Shown here: positions 17,974 to 30,489 of the stretch, piece by piece
Numbering within the stretch: position 1 is the first letter of the stretch
Layout: every line of letters begins with the position of its first letter
DNA from: Rothia kristinae NBRC 15354
GTDB taxonomy: Bacteria > Actinomycetota > Actinomycetes > Actinomycetales > Micrococcaceae
Direction: 5' to 3'
Assembly (NCBI RefSeq): GCF_001570865.1
Contig: NZ_BCSM01000009.1
Span: forward strand, 48,606-112,605
DNA: 64,000 bases
The notes under the pieces: model-generated
What the model was told of the DNA's origin: nothing
Seen by the model: only the letters and a program-made list of their open reading frames with translations
Database searches by the model: none
Translations under genes and position numbers: made by a program

Positions 17974-18028
17974 CCCGCCCGGCCCGGGCCCCCGCCCCGA
18001 TGCGGGCGCGGGGCTCAGGCCGGGCGGG
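17974..18028. terminator. Hairpin between converging PTS and lacI-type genes
   Basis: CCCGCCCGGCC (17974-17984) pairs with GGCCGGGCGGG (18018-18028); the far arm includes the last codons of the repressor gene. It lies between converging genes and may end both transcripts. No T tract. Confidence 0.45.
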
Positions 18029-19010
18029 TGGTCTCGCGCCAGTCGATGGTGGCCGGCAGCTCGCGGGTGCCGGCCGGCAGCGGCTCGCCGTCCACCGCGG
18101 CGAGGATCGCCGCGACGGCCTCCCGGGCCATCGCCCCGTAGGGCTGCACCACGGTGCTCAGCTCGGGGCAGAAGATCCGGGAGGCCGCGGAGCCGTCGAA
18201 GCCCGTGACCTGCAGATCCCGCGGCACCCGCAGGCCCCGGCGTCGGGCCCAGCTCAGCACCGCGGCGGCCAGCAGGTCGTTGCTGCACATCACGGCCTCC
18301 GGGGCCGCGGCGGCCTCCCACGCCCGATCCAGCACGGGATCGATCTGCTCGGGGTCGGGCCACCAGCCCCGAGAGGGCTCCGGGCGCAGCACCGCAGGCT
18401 CCAGCCCCGCCTCGGCCATCGCCTCGGCGTGGCCCAGCAGGCGCGGGGCCTGCGGATCCCGCGAGGAGGTCAGGTGCAGGATCCGCCGGGCGCCCCGGGC
18501 GATGACGCCGCGGGTCAGCTCGCGCATCACCGTCCGGTTGTCGCAGGAGATGTCCGGGAAGTCGTGGCCCTTCGGCCGGTCGATCGTGACCACCGGCGCC
18601 CGCAGCCCCGGGTAGTCGCCGACCACCTGGGAGTGCGCCCCGGTGATGATCCCGTCCACCTGGTTGGCCAGCAGCATGTCCAGGTGCCGCCGCTCCCGAT
18701 CCGGCCGCCCGGCGGAGTCGCACAGCAGCACCTTGTAGCCGGCCCCGGCCAGGCGGGTCTCCAGGGCTTCGGCCATCTGCCCGTAGAACGGGTGGGCCAC
18801 CGTGGGGAAGATGATGCCGACCAGGCGGCTGGAGCGCTGCTGCAGGGAGCGGGCGATGGCATTGGGGCGGTAGCCCAGCTCCGCCATCGCCGCGTGCACC
18901 GCGTCCTTGGTCTTCTGGGAGAGGTAGCCGCGATCGTTGAGCACCCGGGAGACGGTGGTCGGGGAGACCCCGGCCGCGGCGGCCACATCGGCGAGCTTCG
19001 GCTGGGGCAC
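18015..19010 (-). CDS. LacI-family transcriptional repressor of the sucrose genes
   Basis: The product has the LacI helix-turn-helix, [20 protein letters not shown], followed by the hinge [18 protein letters not shown], then a periplasmic-binding-protein-like effector domain ([53 protein letters not shown]). I place the start at the GTG at 19010 because AGGAG lies six bases upstream and this gives a typical short N-terminus; an ATG two codons earlier and a GTG at 19043 are alternatives without a ribosome site. It should bind the paired operators at 14182 and 15888 and release them on sugar (sucrose or sucrose phosphate/fructose derivatives, inferred). Confidence 0.85.
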   Translation of the reverse strand: MPQPKLADVAAAAGVSPTTVSRVLNDRGYLSQKTKDAVHAAMAELGYRPNAIARSLQQRSSRLVGIIFPTVAHPFYGQMAEALETRLAGAGYKVLLCDSAGRPDRERRHLDMLLANQVDGIITGAHSQVVGDYPGLRAPVVTIDRPKGHDFPDISCDNRTVMRELTRGVIARGARRILHLTSSRDPQAPRLLGHAEAMAEAGLEPAVLRPEPSRGWWPDPEQIDPVLDRAWEAAAAPEAVMCSNDLLAAAVLSWARRRGLRVPRDLQVTGFDGSAASRIFCPELSTVVQPYGAMAREAVAAILAAVDGEPLPAGTRELPATIDWRETTRPA

Positions 19011-19141
19011 GGTCATCTCCTGCGCGGGGAACGGGGCAGACACAGTCTACGCGGCGGCCCCCGCGTCGGGACCGGCACCGGCCGCCCCTCGATGACGCGC
19101 CCGCGCGTGCGGTGTGGCACACTGGACCCAGCCGATCACGC

Positions 19142-19322
19142 GCGGCGGGAGAGCCCCGGGACCCACCGGGCGCCGAAGGAGCAAACCCTCCCCGGGAAAC
19201 TCTCAGGCCAAGGTACCGCCGCAGCCCAGGCGACTCTGGAGAGGGCCCTCAGCAGGACCCGCCGACGGGGCAAGGCGCTGGCCGAAACCCTCAGGTCACC
19301 GGACAGAGCGGGGAGGCGAGAC
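19142..19322 (+). promoter_or_regulatory. Glycine riboswitch (tandem aptamers) upstream of gcvP
   Basis: The 5' region of gcvP carries glycine-riboswitch hallmarks. Aptamer 1 spans about 19142-19240: GCGGCGG (19142-19148) pairs with CCGCCGC (19216-19222), enclosing GGGAGAG, GCGCCGAAGGAGCAA and ACTCTCAGGCCAAGGTA. A second, more degenerate aptamer follows, with GAGGG near 19242, GCCGACGGGGCAA and GAAACCCTCAGGTCA. Glycine riboswitches upstream of gcv genes usually turn expression on when glycine is high. No T-tract terminator follows, so control may act at translation initiation near the AGCGGAGCTGCC site before the ATG. Confidence 0.85.
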
Positions 19323-19343
19323 CCCACCCCCAGCGGAGCTGCC

Positions 19344-22271
<2,928 letters not shown>

Positions 22272-22277
22272 ACCGCC

Positions 22278-23447
22278 ATGACCGAGACCCCCGTTCCCCC
22301 CGCCGTCGAGGACGGCCCGCGCCGCACCGCCCTGCACGCCGTGCACGAGGCCCTGGGGGCGCAGTTCACGGACTTCGGCGGCTGGGACATGCCGCTGAAG
22401 TACGCCAACGACGTCGCCGAGCACCAGGCCGTGCGCGAGGCCGCCGGGCTGTTCGACCTCTCCCACATGGGCGAGATCCGGGTGCGCGGGCCCCAGGCCG
22501 CTGACCTGCTGGACCACGCCCTGGTCTCCGCCTTCGGCGCCCTGGCCGTGGGACGGGCCAAGTACTCCCTGATGGCCACCGAGGACGGCGGGGTGGTGGA
22601 TGACCTGATCACCTACCGCCTGGCCGAGCGGGACTACCTGGTGGTGCCCAACGCCGCCAACGTCGACGCCGTGCTGCGCGAGCTCACCGTGCGCGGGGTC
22701 GGCTTCGACGCCGAGGTGGCCGATGAGTCCGCGGCCAGCGCCCTGGTGGCCCTGCAGGGCCCGGCCGCCGTCGAGATCCTCGGGGATGCGCTCGAGGAGC
22801 TGCACCTGGCCGACGGCGGCACCGAGCTGTCCGGGCTGCGCTACTACGCCTGCGCCCCCGCGGTGGTCGGCGGGATCGACGTGCTGCTGGCCCGCACCGG
22901 CTACACCGGGGAGGACGGCTTCGAGCTGTACGTCGCCCGGGAGCAGGCCGAGCAGCTGTGGAGCGTGCTCGCCCAGGCCGGGGAGTCCCGCGGGGTCATG
23001 CCGGCGGGGCTTGCGGCCCGGGACTCGCTGCGCCTGGAGGCCGGGATGCCGCTGTACGGCCACGAGCTGGGCGCGCGGATCTCCCCCTACGCGGCCGGCC
23101 TGGGCGGGCTGGTGCGCGCCGGGCTGAAGGCCAAGGAGGACTTCGTCGGCCGCGCCGGGCTGGAGGGGGCCGGTGAGCGGGCCGAGGCCGAGGACGCCCG
23201 CGTCCTGGTCGGGCTGCGTGGCCTGGCCAAGCGCCCGGCCCGGGCCGGTGCTGCGATCGTGGAGGACGGGCAGACGATCGGGGAGGTCACCTCCGGGATC
23301 CCCTCGCCCACCCTGGGCCATCCGATCGCGATGGCCTTCCTGCGCGCGGACCGGGCCGAGCCCGGCACCGAGGTCACGGTGGACATCCGCGGGAAGCACG
23401 CGCAGTTCGAGGTCGTCCCGCTGCCCTTCTACCGGCGGGAGCGCTAG
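22278..23447 (+). CDS. gcvT: Aminomethyltransferase, T protein of the glycine cleavage system
   Basis: The 389-residue protein has the GcvT folate-binding fold: [20 protein letters not shown] near residue 33, [15 protein letters not shown], the [15 protein letters not shown] segment with the substrate-binding region, and [17 protein letters not shown]. It transfers the methylene carbon from aminomethyl-GcvH to tetrahydrofolate. The YgfZ cysteine motif is absent, separating it from the paralogue at 5657. It starts six bases after gcvP, and sdaA starts four bases after its stop, so the three form one operon. gcvH, which usually accompanies gcvT, is not between them. Confidence 0.95.
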   Translation: MTETPVPPAVEDGPRRTALHAVHEALGAQFTDFGGWDMPLKYANDVAEHQAVREAAGLFDLSHMGEIRVRGPQAADLLDHALVSAFGALAVGRAKYSLMATEDGGVVDDLITYRLAERDYLVVPNAANVDAVLRELTVRGVGFDAEVADESAASALVALQGPAAVEILGDALEELHLADGGTELSGLRYYACAPAVVGGIDVLLARTGYTGEDGFELYVAREQAEQLWSVLAQAGESRGVMPAGLAARDSLRLEAGMPLYGHELGARISPYAAGLGGLVRAGLKAKEDFVGRAGLEGAGERAEAEDARVLVGLRGLAKRPARAGAAIVEDGQTIGEVTSGIPSPTLGHPIAMAFLRADRAEPGTEVTVDIRGKHAQFEVVPLPFYRRER

Positions 23448-23451
23448 GCCC

Positions 23452-24894
23452 GTGGCCACCGACATCAGCGTGTTCGACCTGTTCAGCATCGGCGTCGGAC
23501 CCTCCAGCTCTCACACGGTGGGCCCGATGCGAGCGGCCAACCGCTTCATCACGGAGCTGATCCGCGCGCACCAGCTGGACGACGTCGCGGACCTGCGGGT
23601 GGACCTGTACGGTTCGCTGGCGGCCACCGGCGCCGGGCACGGCACCATGTCCGCCACGCTGAAGGGCCTGGCCGGGTGGGTCCCGGAGACCATCGACGTG
23701 CCCGCCTCGGAGCGGCTCGTGCAGGAGAATCAGGCCACCGGGCGGCTGCGCCTGGCCGGGTTCGCCCCCGGCATCGAGCCGCGCGAGGCCGCCCGGGAGG
23801 ACCTGGTGTCCGGCCCGGAGGTCGCGCTGACCGAGGCCGGGATGGTGCTGCGCCCGCTGACCGTGCTCGAGCGGCACACCAACGGGATCCGCTTCACCGC
23901 CGTGGACGCGGATGAGGCGGTGCTGCAGCAGCGCACGTACTTCTCGATCGGCGGCGGCTTCGTCATCGAGGAAGGGGAGGAGGCCGCCGGCGGGGACAGC
24001 CTGACGGATGTGCCCCACGCCTTCACCTCCTCGGCCGAGCTGCTGCAGATCGCCGACGACGCCGGGCTGTCCATCGCCCAGATCAAGCTGGCCAATGAGA
24101 CCACCGCCCGCACGGAGGAGGAGGTCACCGCGGGGATCCTGCACATCTACCAGGTGATGCGCCAGTGCATCGGCTCCTCCCTGTCCCGCATCGGCTACCT
24201 GCCGGGCCCGCTGAAGGTCCGCTGCCGGGCGGGGCAGTGGCACCGGGAGCTGCTCGAGGAGGATCCGCGCAAGGAGCCCAGCTGGGCCATCGACTGGGTC
24301 AACCTCATCGCCCTGGCCGTCAACGAGGAGAACGCCTTCGGCGGGCGGGTGGTCACCGCGCCGACCAACGGGGCCGCCGGCATCCTGCCGGCGGTGCTGC
24401 ACTACGCGATGAACTACCTGCCGGGCATCCGCACGGCGGGGCGCCGGGCCCGGGACCGGGCCGTGGTGGACTTCTTCCTCGCCGCGGCCGCCGTCGGGAC
24501 CCTGTACAAGAAGAAGGCCTCGATCTCCGGGGCGGAGGTCGGCTGCCAGGGGGAGGTGGGCTCCGCCTCCTCGATGGCCGCGGCCGGACTGGCCCAGGTG
24601 ATGGGCGGGACCCCGCACCAGGTGGAGAACGCCGCGGAGATCGCGATGGAGCACAACCTGGGTCTGACCTGCGACCCGGTGGGCGGGCTGGTGCAGATCC
24701 CGTGCATCGAGCGCAACGCGATGGCCGCGGCGAAGGCCGTGAACGCCGCCCGGATGGCCCTGCGCGGGGACGGGGAGCACCGGGTCTCCCTGGACCAGGT
24801 CATCGAGACGATGCGCCAGACCGGCGCGGACATGTCCCACCGGTACAAGGAGACCTCGGAGGGCGGGCTGGCGGTCAACGTCGTCGAGTGCTGA
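23452..24894 (+). CDS. sdaA: L-serine ammonia-lyase (dehydratase), iron-sulfur type
   Basis: The GTG at 23452, four bases after the gcvT stop, gives 480 residues starting [20 protein letters not shown]. This is the single-chain SdaA form: an N-terminal beta domain with [15 protein letters not shown], and a C-terminal alpha domain with [15 protein letters not shown] and cysteines in [24 protein letters not shown] and QIPCIERNA that ligate a 4Fe-4S cluster. It converts L-serine to pyruvate and ammonia. With the glycine cleavage genes upstream, it can drain glycine through serine (made by GlyA elsewhere) into central metabolism. It is likely under the same glycine riboswitch. Confidence 0.93.
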   Translation: MATDISVFDLFSIGVGPSSSHTVGPMRAANRFITELIRAHQLDDVADLRVDLYGSLAATGAGHGTMSATLKGLAGWVPETIDVPASERLVQENQATGRLRLAGFAPGIEPREAAREDLVSGPEVALTEAGMVLRPLTVLERHTNGIRFTAVDADEAVLQQRTYFSIGGGFVIEEGEEAAGGDSLTDVPHAFTSSAELLQIADDAGLSIAQIKLANETTARTEEEVTAGILHIYQVMRQCIGSSLSRIGYLPGPLKVRCRAGQWHRELLEEDPRKEPSWAIDWVNLIALAVNEENAFGGRVVTAPTNGAAGILPAVLHYAMNYLPGIRTAGRRARDRAVVDFFLAAAAVGTLYKKKASISGAEVGCQGEVGSASSMAAAGLAQVMGGTPHQVENAAEIAMEHNLGLTCDPVGGLVQIPCIERNAMAAAKAVNAARMALRGDGEHRVSLDQVIETMRQTGADMSHRYKETSEGGLAVNVVEC

Positions 24895-24915
24895 CGGGGG
24901 CGCACAGGGGCCGAA

Positions 24916-24945
24916 TGGGCCCTCCCGCGGGACAGGACGTAGGAT
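24916..24945 (+). promoter_or_regulatory. Possible promoter of the mevalonate operon
   Basis: TAGGAT at 24940-24945 is a good actinobacterial -10; the best -35 at 18-base spacing is TGGGCC, which is poor. It lies in the 166-bp gap between sdaA and the first mevalonate gene, the only non-coding stretch in front of the operon. Confidence 0.35.
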
Positions 24946-25060
24946 CGAGGGGATCCCCTCGCCGCGGGCGGGAGGACCACGGCCCCCACGCGCCGCGCCC
25001 CGAGCGGACGCCGCCCGCGGGGCCCGGCACAGCACAGGCGAGGAACGGAAACAGCTCAGG

Positions 25061-26140
25061 ATGGAACACGGCGCGGTCGAGAACCGCTCGGACCTGCGCG
25101 CCGCACCCGGCGCCACCGACCCCCTCCCCGCGGCCCCGCAGACCCCCGCGCACCCGGCCGCCCACCCCACCCGGACCCCGGGGCCCGACACCGCCGCGGC
25201 CCCCGGGCACATCGGCACCGGGTGGGCCCACGCCAAGATCATCCTCTTCGGCGAGCACGCCGTGGTCCACGGGCAGCCCGCCATCGCCTTCCCGCTGCGC
25301 AAGATCGGCCTGCAGGCCACCGCCGCTCCCGTGCCCGGCCCGCTGCGTCTGACCGTGGACATCTACGACGGCCCGTTGGCCCACGCCCCGGCCCGCCTCG
25401 GCTCCCTGGTCACCACCATCGAATCCACCCTGGACCTGCTGCACCACCCCCTGGAGGGCGTGCACGTGACCTGCTTGGGCGACGTCCCCCTGGAGCGCGG
25501 CCTCGGATCCAGCGCGGCCGGGGCCTCCTCGATCGTCAACGCGCTCGCGGACCTGATGGGCACCGAGCTGGACGAGCGCACCCGCTACGAGCTGGTCCAG
25601 ACCGGGGAGCGGGTCGCCCACGGCAGCCCCTCCGGGCTGGACGCCTACACCGTGGTCACCCAGCGGCCCATCTGGTTCCAGGCCGGGCGGGTCGAGGACC
25701 TCGAGGTCGCGCTGTCCGCCCCGCTGGTGGTCGCCGACTCCGGGCGCCCCGGGGACACCCACTCCGCGGTGGCCGCCGTCGGGGAGATCCGCCGCTCGGA
25801 CCCGGAGCTGGCCGCCGACTACTTCGAGACCATCCGCCACCACACCGTCGCCGCCCGGGCGGACCTCGCCGCCGACCGCGCCGCCTCCCTCGGCGCCCAC
25901 ATGGACGCCGTGCACGAGACCCTGCAGATCCTGTCCGTCTCCTGCGAGGAGCTGGACCACCTGGTCGGCACCGCCCGCGCGGCCGGGGCCCACGGGGCCA
26001 AGCTCACCGGCGGCGGGCGCGGCGGCTGCATCATCGCCCTGGCCCGGGACCGGGGCCACGCCCCCCAGCTGGCCCGGGCCCTGGAGGAGGCCGGGGCCGC
26101 CCAGACCTGGATCATCGACCCCGAGGAGTTCACCGCGTGA
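25061..26140 (+). CDS. mvk: Mevalonate kinase
   Basis: The 359-residue GHMP kinase has WAHAKIILFGEHAVVHGQPA near residue 50, the ATP-binding PLERGLGSSAAGASSIVNAL near residue 145, and motif 3 KLTGGGRGGCIIALARD near the C-terminus; a catalytic Asp lies in SGLDAYTVV. It phosphorylates mevalonate at C5. The first ~45 residues are Ala/Pro-rich and variable, and the ATG has only a distant purine site, so the true start may be slightly later. It is the first gene of the six-gene mevalonate operon, and its last four bases overlap the start of mvaD. Confidence 0.9.
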   Translation: MEHGAVENRSDLRAAPGATDPLPAAPQTPAHPAAHPTRTPGPDTAAAPGHIGTGWAHAKIILFGEHAVVHGQPAIAFPLRKIGLQATAAPVPGPLRLTVDIYDGPLAHAPARLGSLVTTIESTLDLLHHPLEGVHVTCLGDVPLERGLGSSAAGASSIVNALADLMGTELDERTRYELVQTGERVAHGSPSGLDAYTVVTQRPIWFQAGRVEDLEVALSAPLVVADSGRPGDTHSAVAAVGEIRRSDPELAADYFETIRHHTVAARADLAADRAASLGAHMDAVHETLQILSVSCEELDHLVGTARAAGAHGAKLTGGGRGGCIIALARDRGHAPQLARALEEAGAAQTWIIDPEEFTA

Positions 26141-27132
26141 GCCGGCAGCCCGCCACCGCCGTGGCCCACCCCAACCTCGCCCTGATCAAGTATTGGGGCA
26201 AACGCGACGAGCAGCTCGTCCTGCCGCACACCGGCAGCCTCTCCCTGACCCTGGACGTCTTCCCGACCACCACCACCGTCACCCCGGACCCGGAACTGAG
26301 CGCGGACGCCTTCACCCTCAACGGCGTCGAGCAGACCGGCACCTCCGCGGCACGGGTCACCGCCTTCCTGGACCTGGTGCGCCGGCTGGCCGGTTCCACC
26401 GCGCACGCGCGGGTGGTCTCCGAGAACTCCGTGCCCACCGGGGCGGGGCTGGCCTCCTCCGCCTCGGGCTTCGCCGCCCTGGCCCGCGCGGCGGCCGCCG
26501 CCTACGGCCTGCCGGAGGACGCCCGCACCGTCTCCCGCCTGGCCCGGCGCGGCTCCGGCTCCGCCGCCCGCTCGGTGCTGGGCAACCTCGTGATCTGGCA
26601 CGACGGCAAGGGGGCCGAGGATCCCGACGCCGCCTCCTTCGCCGAGCAGGTGCCCGGCCCGCAGCTCGGCATGGTCATCGCGGTGGTCTCCGCGCGGACC
26701 AAGGCCGTCTCCTCCCGGACCGCGATGCGCGAGACCGTGGCCACCTCCCCGTACTTCCCCGGCTGGGTGCAGTCCACCGCTCAGGATCTGCGGGACATGC
26801 GCGCGGCTCTGGCCGCCGGGGACGTGGAGGCCGTCGGAGAGCTCACCGAGTCCAGCGCCCTGCGCATGCACGCCGCGATCATGGGCAATCGGCCCCCGGT
26901 GCGCTACCTCGCCCCTACCTCCGTGGCGCTGTTCGACGCCGTCGCCGCCCTGCGCGCCGAGGGCCTGGGCGCCTGGGCCACCGCCGACGCCGGCCCCAAC
27001 GTCGCCGTGCTGACCCGCGCCGAGGATGTCCCGACCCTGCGGGACCGGCTGGCCGAGCGCTTCCCGGATCTCCGGCTGATCAGCGCCCAGGCGGGCCCCG
27101 GGGCGCACCTGCTGGACCGGGGGCGGGCATGA
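26137..27132 (+). CDS. mvaD: Diphosphomevalonate decarboxylase
   Basis: Translation starts at the GTG at 26137, overlapping the mvk stop (GTGA). The 331-residue product starts near AVAHPNLALIKYWGKRDEQL, contains the TGSLSLTLD segment and the nucleotide-binding PTGAGLASSASGFAALARA, and near the C-terminus TADAGPNVAVLTRAED. These are hallmarks of mevalonate diphosphate decarboxylase, which makes isopentenyl diphosphate with ATP hydrolysis. The catalytic Asp lies in the TADAGPNV motif region. A longer reading from 25222 overlaps mvk in another frame and is not real. The last four bases overlap the next start. Confidence 0.92.
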   Translation: MSRQPATAVAHPNLALIKYWGKRDEQLVLPHTGSLSLTLDVFPTTTTVTPDPELSADAFTLNGVEQTGTSAARVTAFLDLVRRLAGSTAHARVVSENSVPTGAGLASSASGFAALARAAAAAYGLPEDARTVSRLARRGSGSAARSVLGNLVIWHDGKGAEDPDAASFAEQVPGPQLGMVIAVVSARTKAVSSRTAMRETVATSPYFPGWVQSTAQDLRDMRAALAAGDVEAVGELTESSALRMHAAIMGNRPPVRYLAPTSVALFDAVAALRAEGLGAWATADAGPNVAVLTRAEDVPTLRDRLAERFPDLRLISAQAGPGAHLLDRGRA

Positions 27133-28286
27133 TCCCGGAGGACCCCGCCCCGCGGGTCACGACCGACGCCCCCGGCAAGCTGTACCTGCTGGGGGAGTAC
27201 GCCGTCGTGGAGCCGGGACGCCAGGCCGTGCTGGTGGCCGTGGACCGGCGGGTCACCGTGCAGCTGCGGGACCTGGAGGAGACCGGGCTGCTGGAATCCC
27301 CCCACGCCCCGGACCCCACCCCGGTCACCTGGCGCCACGGTGCGGGCGGGCCGAGCTTCTCCGAGGAGGGCCAGGGCTACTACCGGTACGTGCGCGCGGC
27401 GATCACCGTGGTGGAGACCTGGCGCGCCGAATCCGGGCTGGCCCCGCGCCACTACGGACTGCGCATCACCAGCGGCCTGGACGACGCCGTCTCCGGCGCG
27501 AAGTTCGGCCTGGGCTCCTCCGCGGCGGTCACCGTGGCCGTCGTCGGGACCGTGGCCGCGGCCTACGGGCTGGATCCCACCCCCGAGCAGGTCTACCGCC
27601 TGGCCCTGATGGCCACCGTCATGGTCACGACCCTGACCTCCGGCGGGGACCTGGCCGCCTCCGCCCTGGGCGGGTGGGTGCACTACGCCTCCCCGGACCG
27701 CCAGGCCGTGGCGGACATGCTGGCCCGCGACGGCGTGAGCCGCACCCTGCGGGCTCCCTGGCCCGGGCTGCGCCTGGAACCGGCCCTGCCCGCCGGCACG
27801 CCCCTGCCGGTGCGCCTGGCCATCGGGTGGACCGGAACCCCCGCGGACACCCCCGAGCTGGTCGGGGCCGTGCGCCGCACCGCGCGCATCCCCCAGCACC
27901 TGCTGCAGCGCAGCGACGCCGCCGTGACCGCCTTCCGCGCCGCCCTGCGCGCGGCGGACGTCGAGGCGGCCGGGAAGGCCGTGGAGGCGGCCCGCGCGGT
28001 GCTGGCCGAGCTGTCCGCGCTGCGCGGCACCGTCATCGAGACCCCGCACCTGCGGGTGCTGTGCGAGACCGCCGCCGCGCACGGCTGGGCCGCGAAGTCC
28101 TCGGGAGCCGGGGGAGGGGACTGCGGGATCGCCCTGGCCGCGCGCGAGACGGACCCGGGCCGGCTGGGCGCGGCCTGGAGTGCGGCCGGGATCCGCCCGC
28201 TGGATCTGGCCGTGGCCCCCGAGGGACTGCGCGTGCGCCGCACGCGGGAGGAGGAGCAGCCGATGAGCCGAGGAGCGGCAGCATGA
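27129..28286 (+). CDS. Phosphomevalonate kinase
   Basis: The ATG at 27129 overlaps the mvaD stop (ATGA) and gives 385 residues. It is a GHMP kinase of the phosphomevalonate kinase type: APGKLYLLGEYAVVEPGRQA near residue 14, KFGLGSSAAVTVAVVGTVAA near residue 125, the ATVMVTTLTSGGDLAASALG region, and SSGAGGGDCGIALAARE at the C-terminus. It converts 5-phosphomevalonate to the diphosphate. Together with mvk and mvaD this gives the classical (eukaryote-like) lower mevalonate route rather than the archaeal bypass. A four-base overlap joins it to the isomerase gene. Confidence 0.9.
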   Translation: MIPEDPAPRVTTDAPGKLYLLGEYAVVEPGRQAVLVAVDRRVTVQLRDLEETGLLESPHAPDPTPVTWRHGAGGPSFSEEGQGYYRYVRAAITVVETWRAESGLAPRHYGLRITSGLDDAVSGAKFGLGSSAAVTVAVVGTVAAAYGLDPTPEQVYRLALMATVMVTTLTSGGDLAASALGGWVHYASPDRQAVADMLARDGVSRTLRAPWPGLRLEPALPAGTPLPVRLAIGWTGTPADTPELVGAVRRTARIPQHLLQRSDAAVTAFRAALRAADVEAAGKAVEAARAVLAELSALRGTVIETPHLRVLCETAAAHGWAAKSSGAGGGDCGIALAARETDPGRLGAAWSAAGIRPLDLAVAPEGLRVRRTREEEQPMSRGAAA

Positions 28287-29440
28287 GCGGACAGCGCAAG
28301 GACGACCACCTGCACCTGGCCGCCGGCCAGCAGCGGCAGCTGCACCGGGACCCGGTCCCCACGGACTGGGACGACGTGCGCCTGCTGCACGAGGCCCTGG
28401 CCGGGATCGAGGCCGAGGACGTGGACCTGTCCGTGACCCTGCCCTGGGCCGGGGAGCGCGGGCCGGTGCGCTGGCCCGTGCCTTTCTACCTCAACGGCAT
28501 GACCGGCGGCTCCGAGCACACGGGTGCGGTCAACGCAGCCCTCGGGGAGGCCGCGGCGGCCACCGGCCTGCCGATCGCCACCGGGTCCATGAGCATGTAC
28601 CTCAAGGACCCCTCCACCCTGCCCAGCTTCCGGGTGCTGCGCGAGGCCAACCCGGAGGGCTTCGTCATGGCCAACCTCTCCGCCGAGGCCACCCCGGATC
28701 AGGCCCGCCGCGTCGTGGAGGCCCTGGAGGCCGACGCCCTGCAGATCCACATCAACGCGGTGCAGGAGACCGTGATGCCCGAGGGCGCCCGCGGCTTCTC
28801 CGCGTGGTGCGACGGCATCGCGGCCCTGGCCGAGCAGCTGTCCGTGCCGGTGGTGGTCAAGGAGGTCGGCTGCGGGATGACCCGCACCACCCTGGCCAAG
28901 CTCGCCCGCGCCGGGGTCCAGCTGGTGGACGTGGCCGGGCGCGGCGGCACGGACTTCGCCCGCATCGAGAACGACCGGCGCGACGGGCGCGACTACGCCT
29001 TCCTGCAGGGCTTCGGGCAGTCCGCCCCGATGGTCCTGCTCGACGCTCTCGGCGCCCGTGCGGGAACCCGGCTGCCCGCCCTGCTGGCCTCGGGCGGGGT
29101 GCGCCACCCCTACGACGTCGTGCGCGGACTGGCCCTGGGGGCGCGGGCCGTCGGGGTGGCCGGGACCTTCCTGCACGCCGTGCTCGCCGAGGATCCGGCC
29201 GGGTCCGCCGGGCCCGTCGCCCCCGACGGCGCCGAGCGCCTGACCGGGCTGATCCGCGCCTGGACCGAGCGGCTGCGCGAGCTGTGCGCCCTGCTCGGGG
29301 TGCGCACCCCGGCCGAGCTGACCCGCACGGACGTGCTCGTGGAGGGCCGCCTGGCCCACGCCGCCGCCCTGCGCGGAGCGGACCTGGCCGCCCTGGCCGC
29401 GCGCTCCGAGACCACCGCCTTCGAGGAGGACCCCGCATGA
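28283..29440 (+). CDS. fni: Type 2 isopentenyl-diphosphate isomerase (FMN-dependent)
   Basis: The ATG at 28283 overlaps the upstream stop and gives 385 residues. The protein has the type 2 IDI pattern: RKDDHLHLA at the N-terminus, PFYLNGMTGGSEHTGAVNAA, LQIHINAVQETVMPEG, VVKEVGCGMTRTTLAKLARA, and the glycine-rich phosphate/FMN site VDVAGRGGTDFARIEN and ASGGVRHPYDVVRGL. It uses reduced FMN to interconvert IPP and DMAPP in a TIM-barrel fold. It is unrelated to the Nudix-type Idi more common in actinobacteria and is a typical partner of mevalonate operons. It overlaps HMG-CoA reductase by four bases. Confidence 0.93.
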   Translation: MSGQRKDDHLHLAAGQQRQLHRDPVPTDWDDVRLLHEALAGIEAEDVDLSVTLPWAGERGPVRWPVPFYLNGMTGGSEHTGAVNAALGEAAAATGLPIATGSMSMYLKDPSTLPSFRVLREANPEGFVMANLSAEATPDQARRVVEALEADALQIHINAVQETVMPEGARGFSAWCDGIAALAEQLSVPVVVKEVGCGMTRTTLAKLARAGVQLVDVAGRGGTDFARIENDRRDGRDYAFLQGFGQSAPMVLLDALGARAGTRLPALLASGGVRHPYDVVRGLALGARAVGVAGTFLHAVLAEDPAGSAGPVAPDGAERLTGLIRAWTERLRELCALLGVRTPAELTRTDVLVEGRLAHAAALRGADLAALAARSETTAFEEDPA

Positions 29441-30489
29441 CCGATCAGCCCCTCTACGCCCCCATCCCCCTGCAATGGGTCGGCCCGCTGCGCTTCAGCG
29501 GCAACGTGATCGACGGCGAGGAGGTCAGCGTCCCGCTGGCCACCTACGAATCCCCACTGTGGCCCTCCGTCAAACGCGGGGCGAAGGTCTCCGCGTTCGT
29601 CGATGGCGGCATCCGCGCGACCCTGGTGGACGAGCGGATGAGCCGCTCCGTGTACTTCCGCGCCGAGCACGCCGGGGCCGCGCTGGCCGCCGCCGAGGAC
29701 CTGCGCACCCGCCGGGAGCAGATGCAGGAGGTGGTCTCCGGGGCCTCGCGCTTCGCCCGGCTGGTGGACCTGCACGTGCAGCACGCCGGGAACCTGCTGT
29801 TCGTGCGCTTCGAGTTCACCACCGGGGACGCCTCCGGGCACAACATGGTCACCCTCGCCGCGGACCACCTGATGCCCTGGATCCTCCAGCTGCACCCCGA
29901 GCTGGAGTACGGCTCGATCTCCGGGAACTTCTGCTCGGACAAGAAGGCGACCGCCGTCAACGGGATCCTGGGCCGGGGCAAGAACGTGGTCACGGAGCTG
30001 ACCATCCCGCGGCGGATCGTGCAGCGGCTGCTGAAATCCACCCCGGAGGCCATCGCCCGGCTGAACACGGAGAAGAACCTCATCGGCACCACCCTGGCCG
30101 GGGGGCTGCGCTCGGCCAACGCCCACTACGCCAACATGCTGCTGGCCTTCTACCTGGCCACCGGGCAGGACGCGGCCAACATCGTGGAGGGCTCCCAGGG
30201 CATCACCCAGGCCGAGGTGCGCGACGGGGACCTGTACTTCGCCTGCAACCTGCCCAGCCTCATCGTCGGCTCGGTGGGCAACGGCAAGGGCGCGGGGCTG
30301 GAGACCGTGGAGGAGAACCTGCGGCGGCTGGGCTGCCGCGAGGAGCGCGAGCCCGGGGCCAACGCCCGGCGCCTGGCCGTGCTGTGCGCGGGCGCGGTGC
30401 TGTGCGGGGAGCTGTCCCTGCTGGCCGCCCAGACCAATCCGGGTGAGCTGATGGCCGCCCACGTGAAGATCGAGAGGAACGCCCGATGA
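29437..30489 (+). CDS. mvaA: HMG-CoA reductase (Streptomyces CL190-like)
   Basis: The 350-residue protein begins at the overlapping ATG (29437). It carries VPLATYESPLWPSVKRGAKV near residue 31, the FTTGDASGHNMVTLAADHL catalytic/cofactor segment near residue 128, SGNFCSDKKATAVNGILGRG, LGRSANAHYANML-type helix and NIVEGSQGITQAEVRDGDLY. It reduces HMG-CoA to mevalonate, the committed step. The wording is strikingly like the soluble HMG-CoA reductase known from terpenoid-making Streptomyces, including ELSLLAAQTNPGELM at the end; no membrane anchor is present. NADPH use is expected from that family. A four-base overlap links it to HMG-CoA synthase. Confidence 0.93.
   Translation: MTDQPLYAPIPLQWVGPLRFSGNVIDGEEVSVPLATYESPLWPSVKRGAKVSAFVDGGIRATLVDERMSRSVYFRAEHAGAALAAAEDLRTRREQMQEVVSGASRFARLVDLHVQHAGNLLFVRFEFTTGDASGHNMVTLAADHLMPWILQLHPELEYGSISGNFCSDKKATAVNGILGRGKNVVTELTIPRRIVQRLLKSTPEAIARLNTEKNLIGTTLAGGLRSANAHYANMLLAFYLATGQDAANIVEGSQGITQAEVRDGDLYFACNLPSLIVGSVGNGKGAGLETVEENLRRLGCREEREPGANARRLAVLCAGAVLCGELSLLAAQTNPGELMAAHVKIERNAR

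Noticed and set aside
18000..19343. Upstream extension of the gcvP frame
   Set aside because: It crosses the riboswitch and the antisense of the repressor gene; conserved GcvP sequence starts at 19344.
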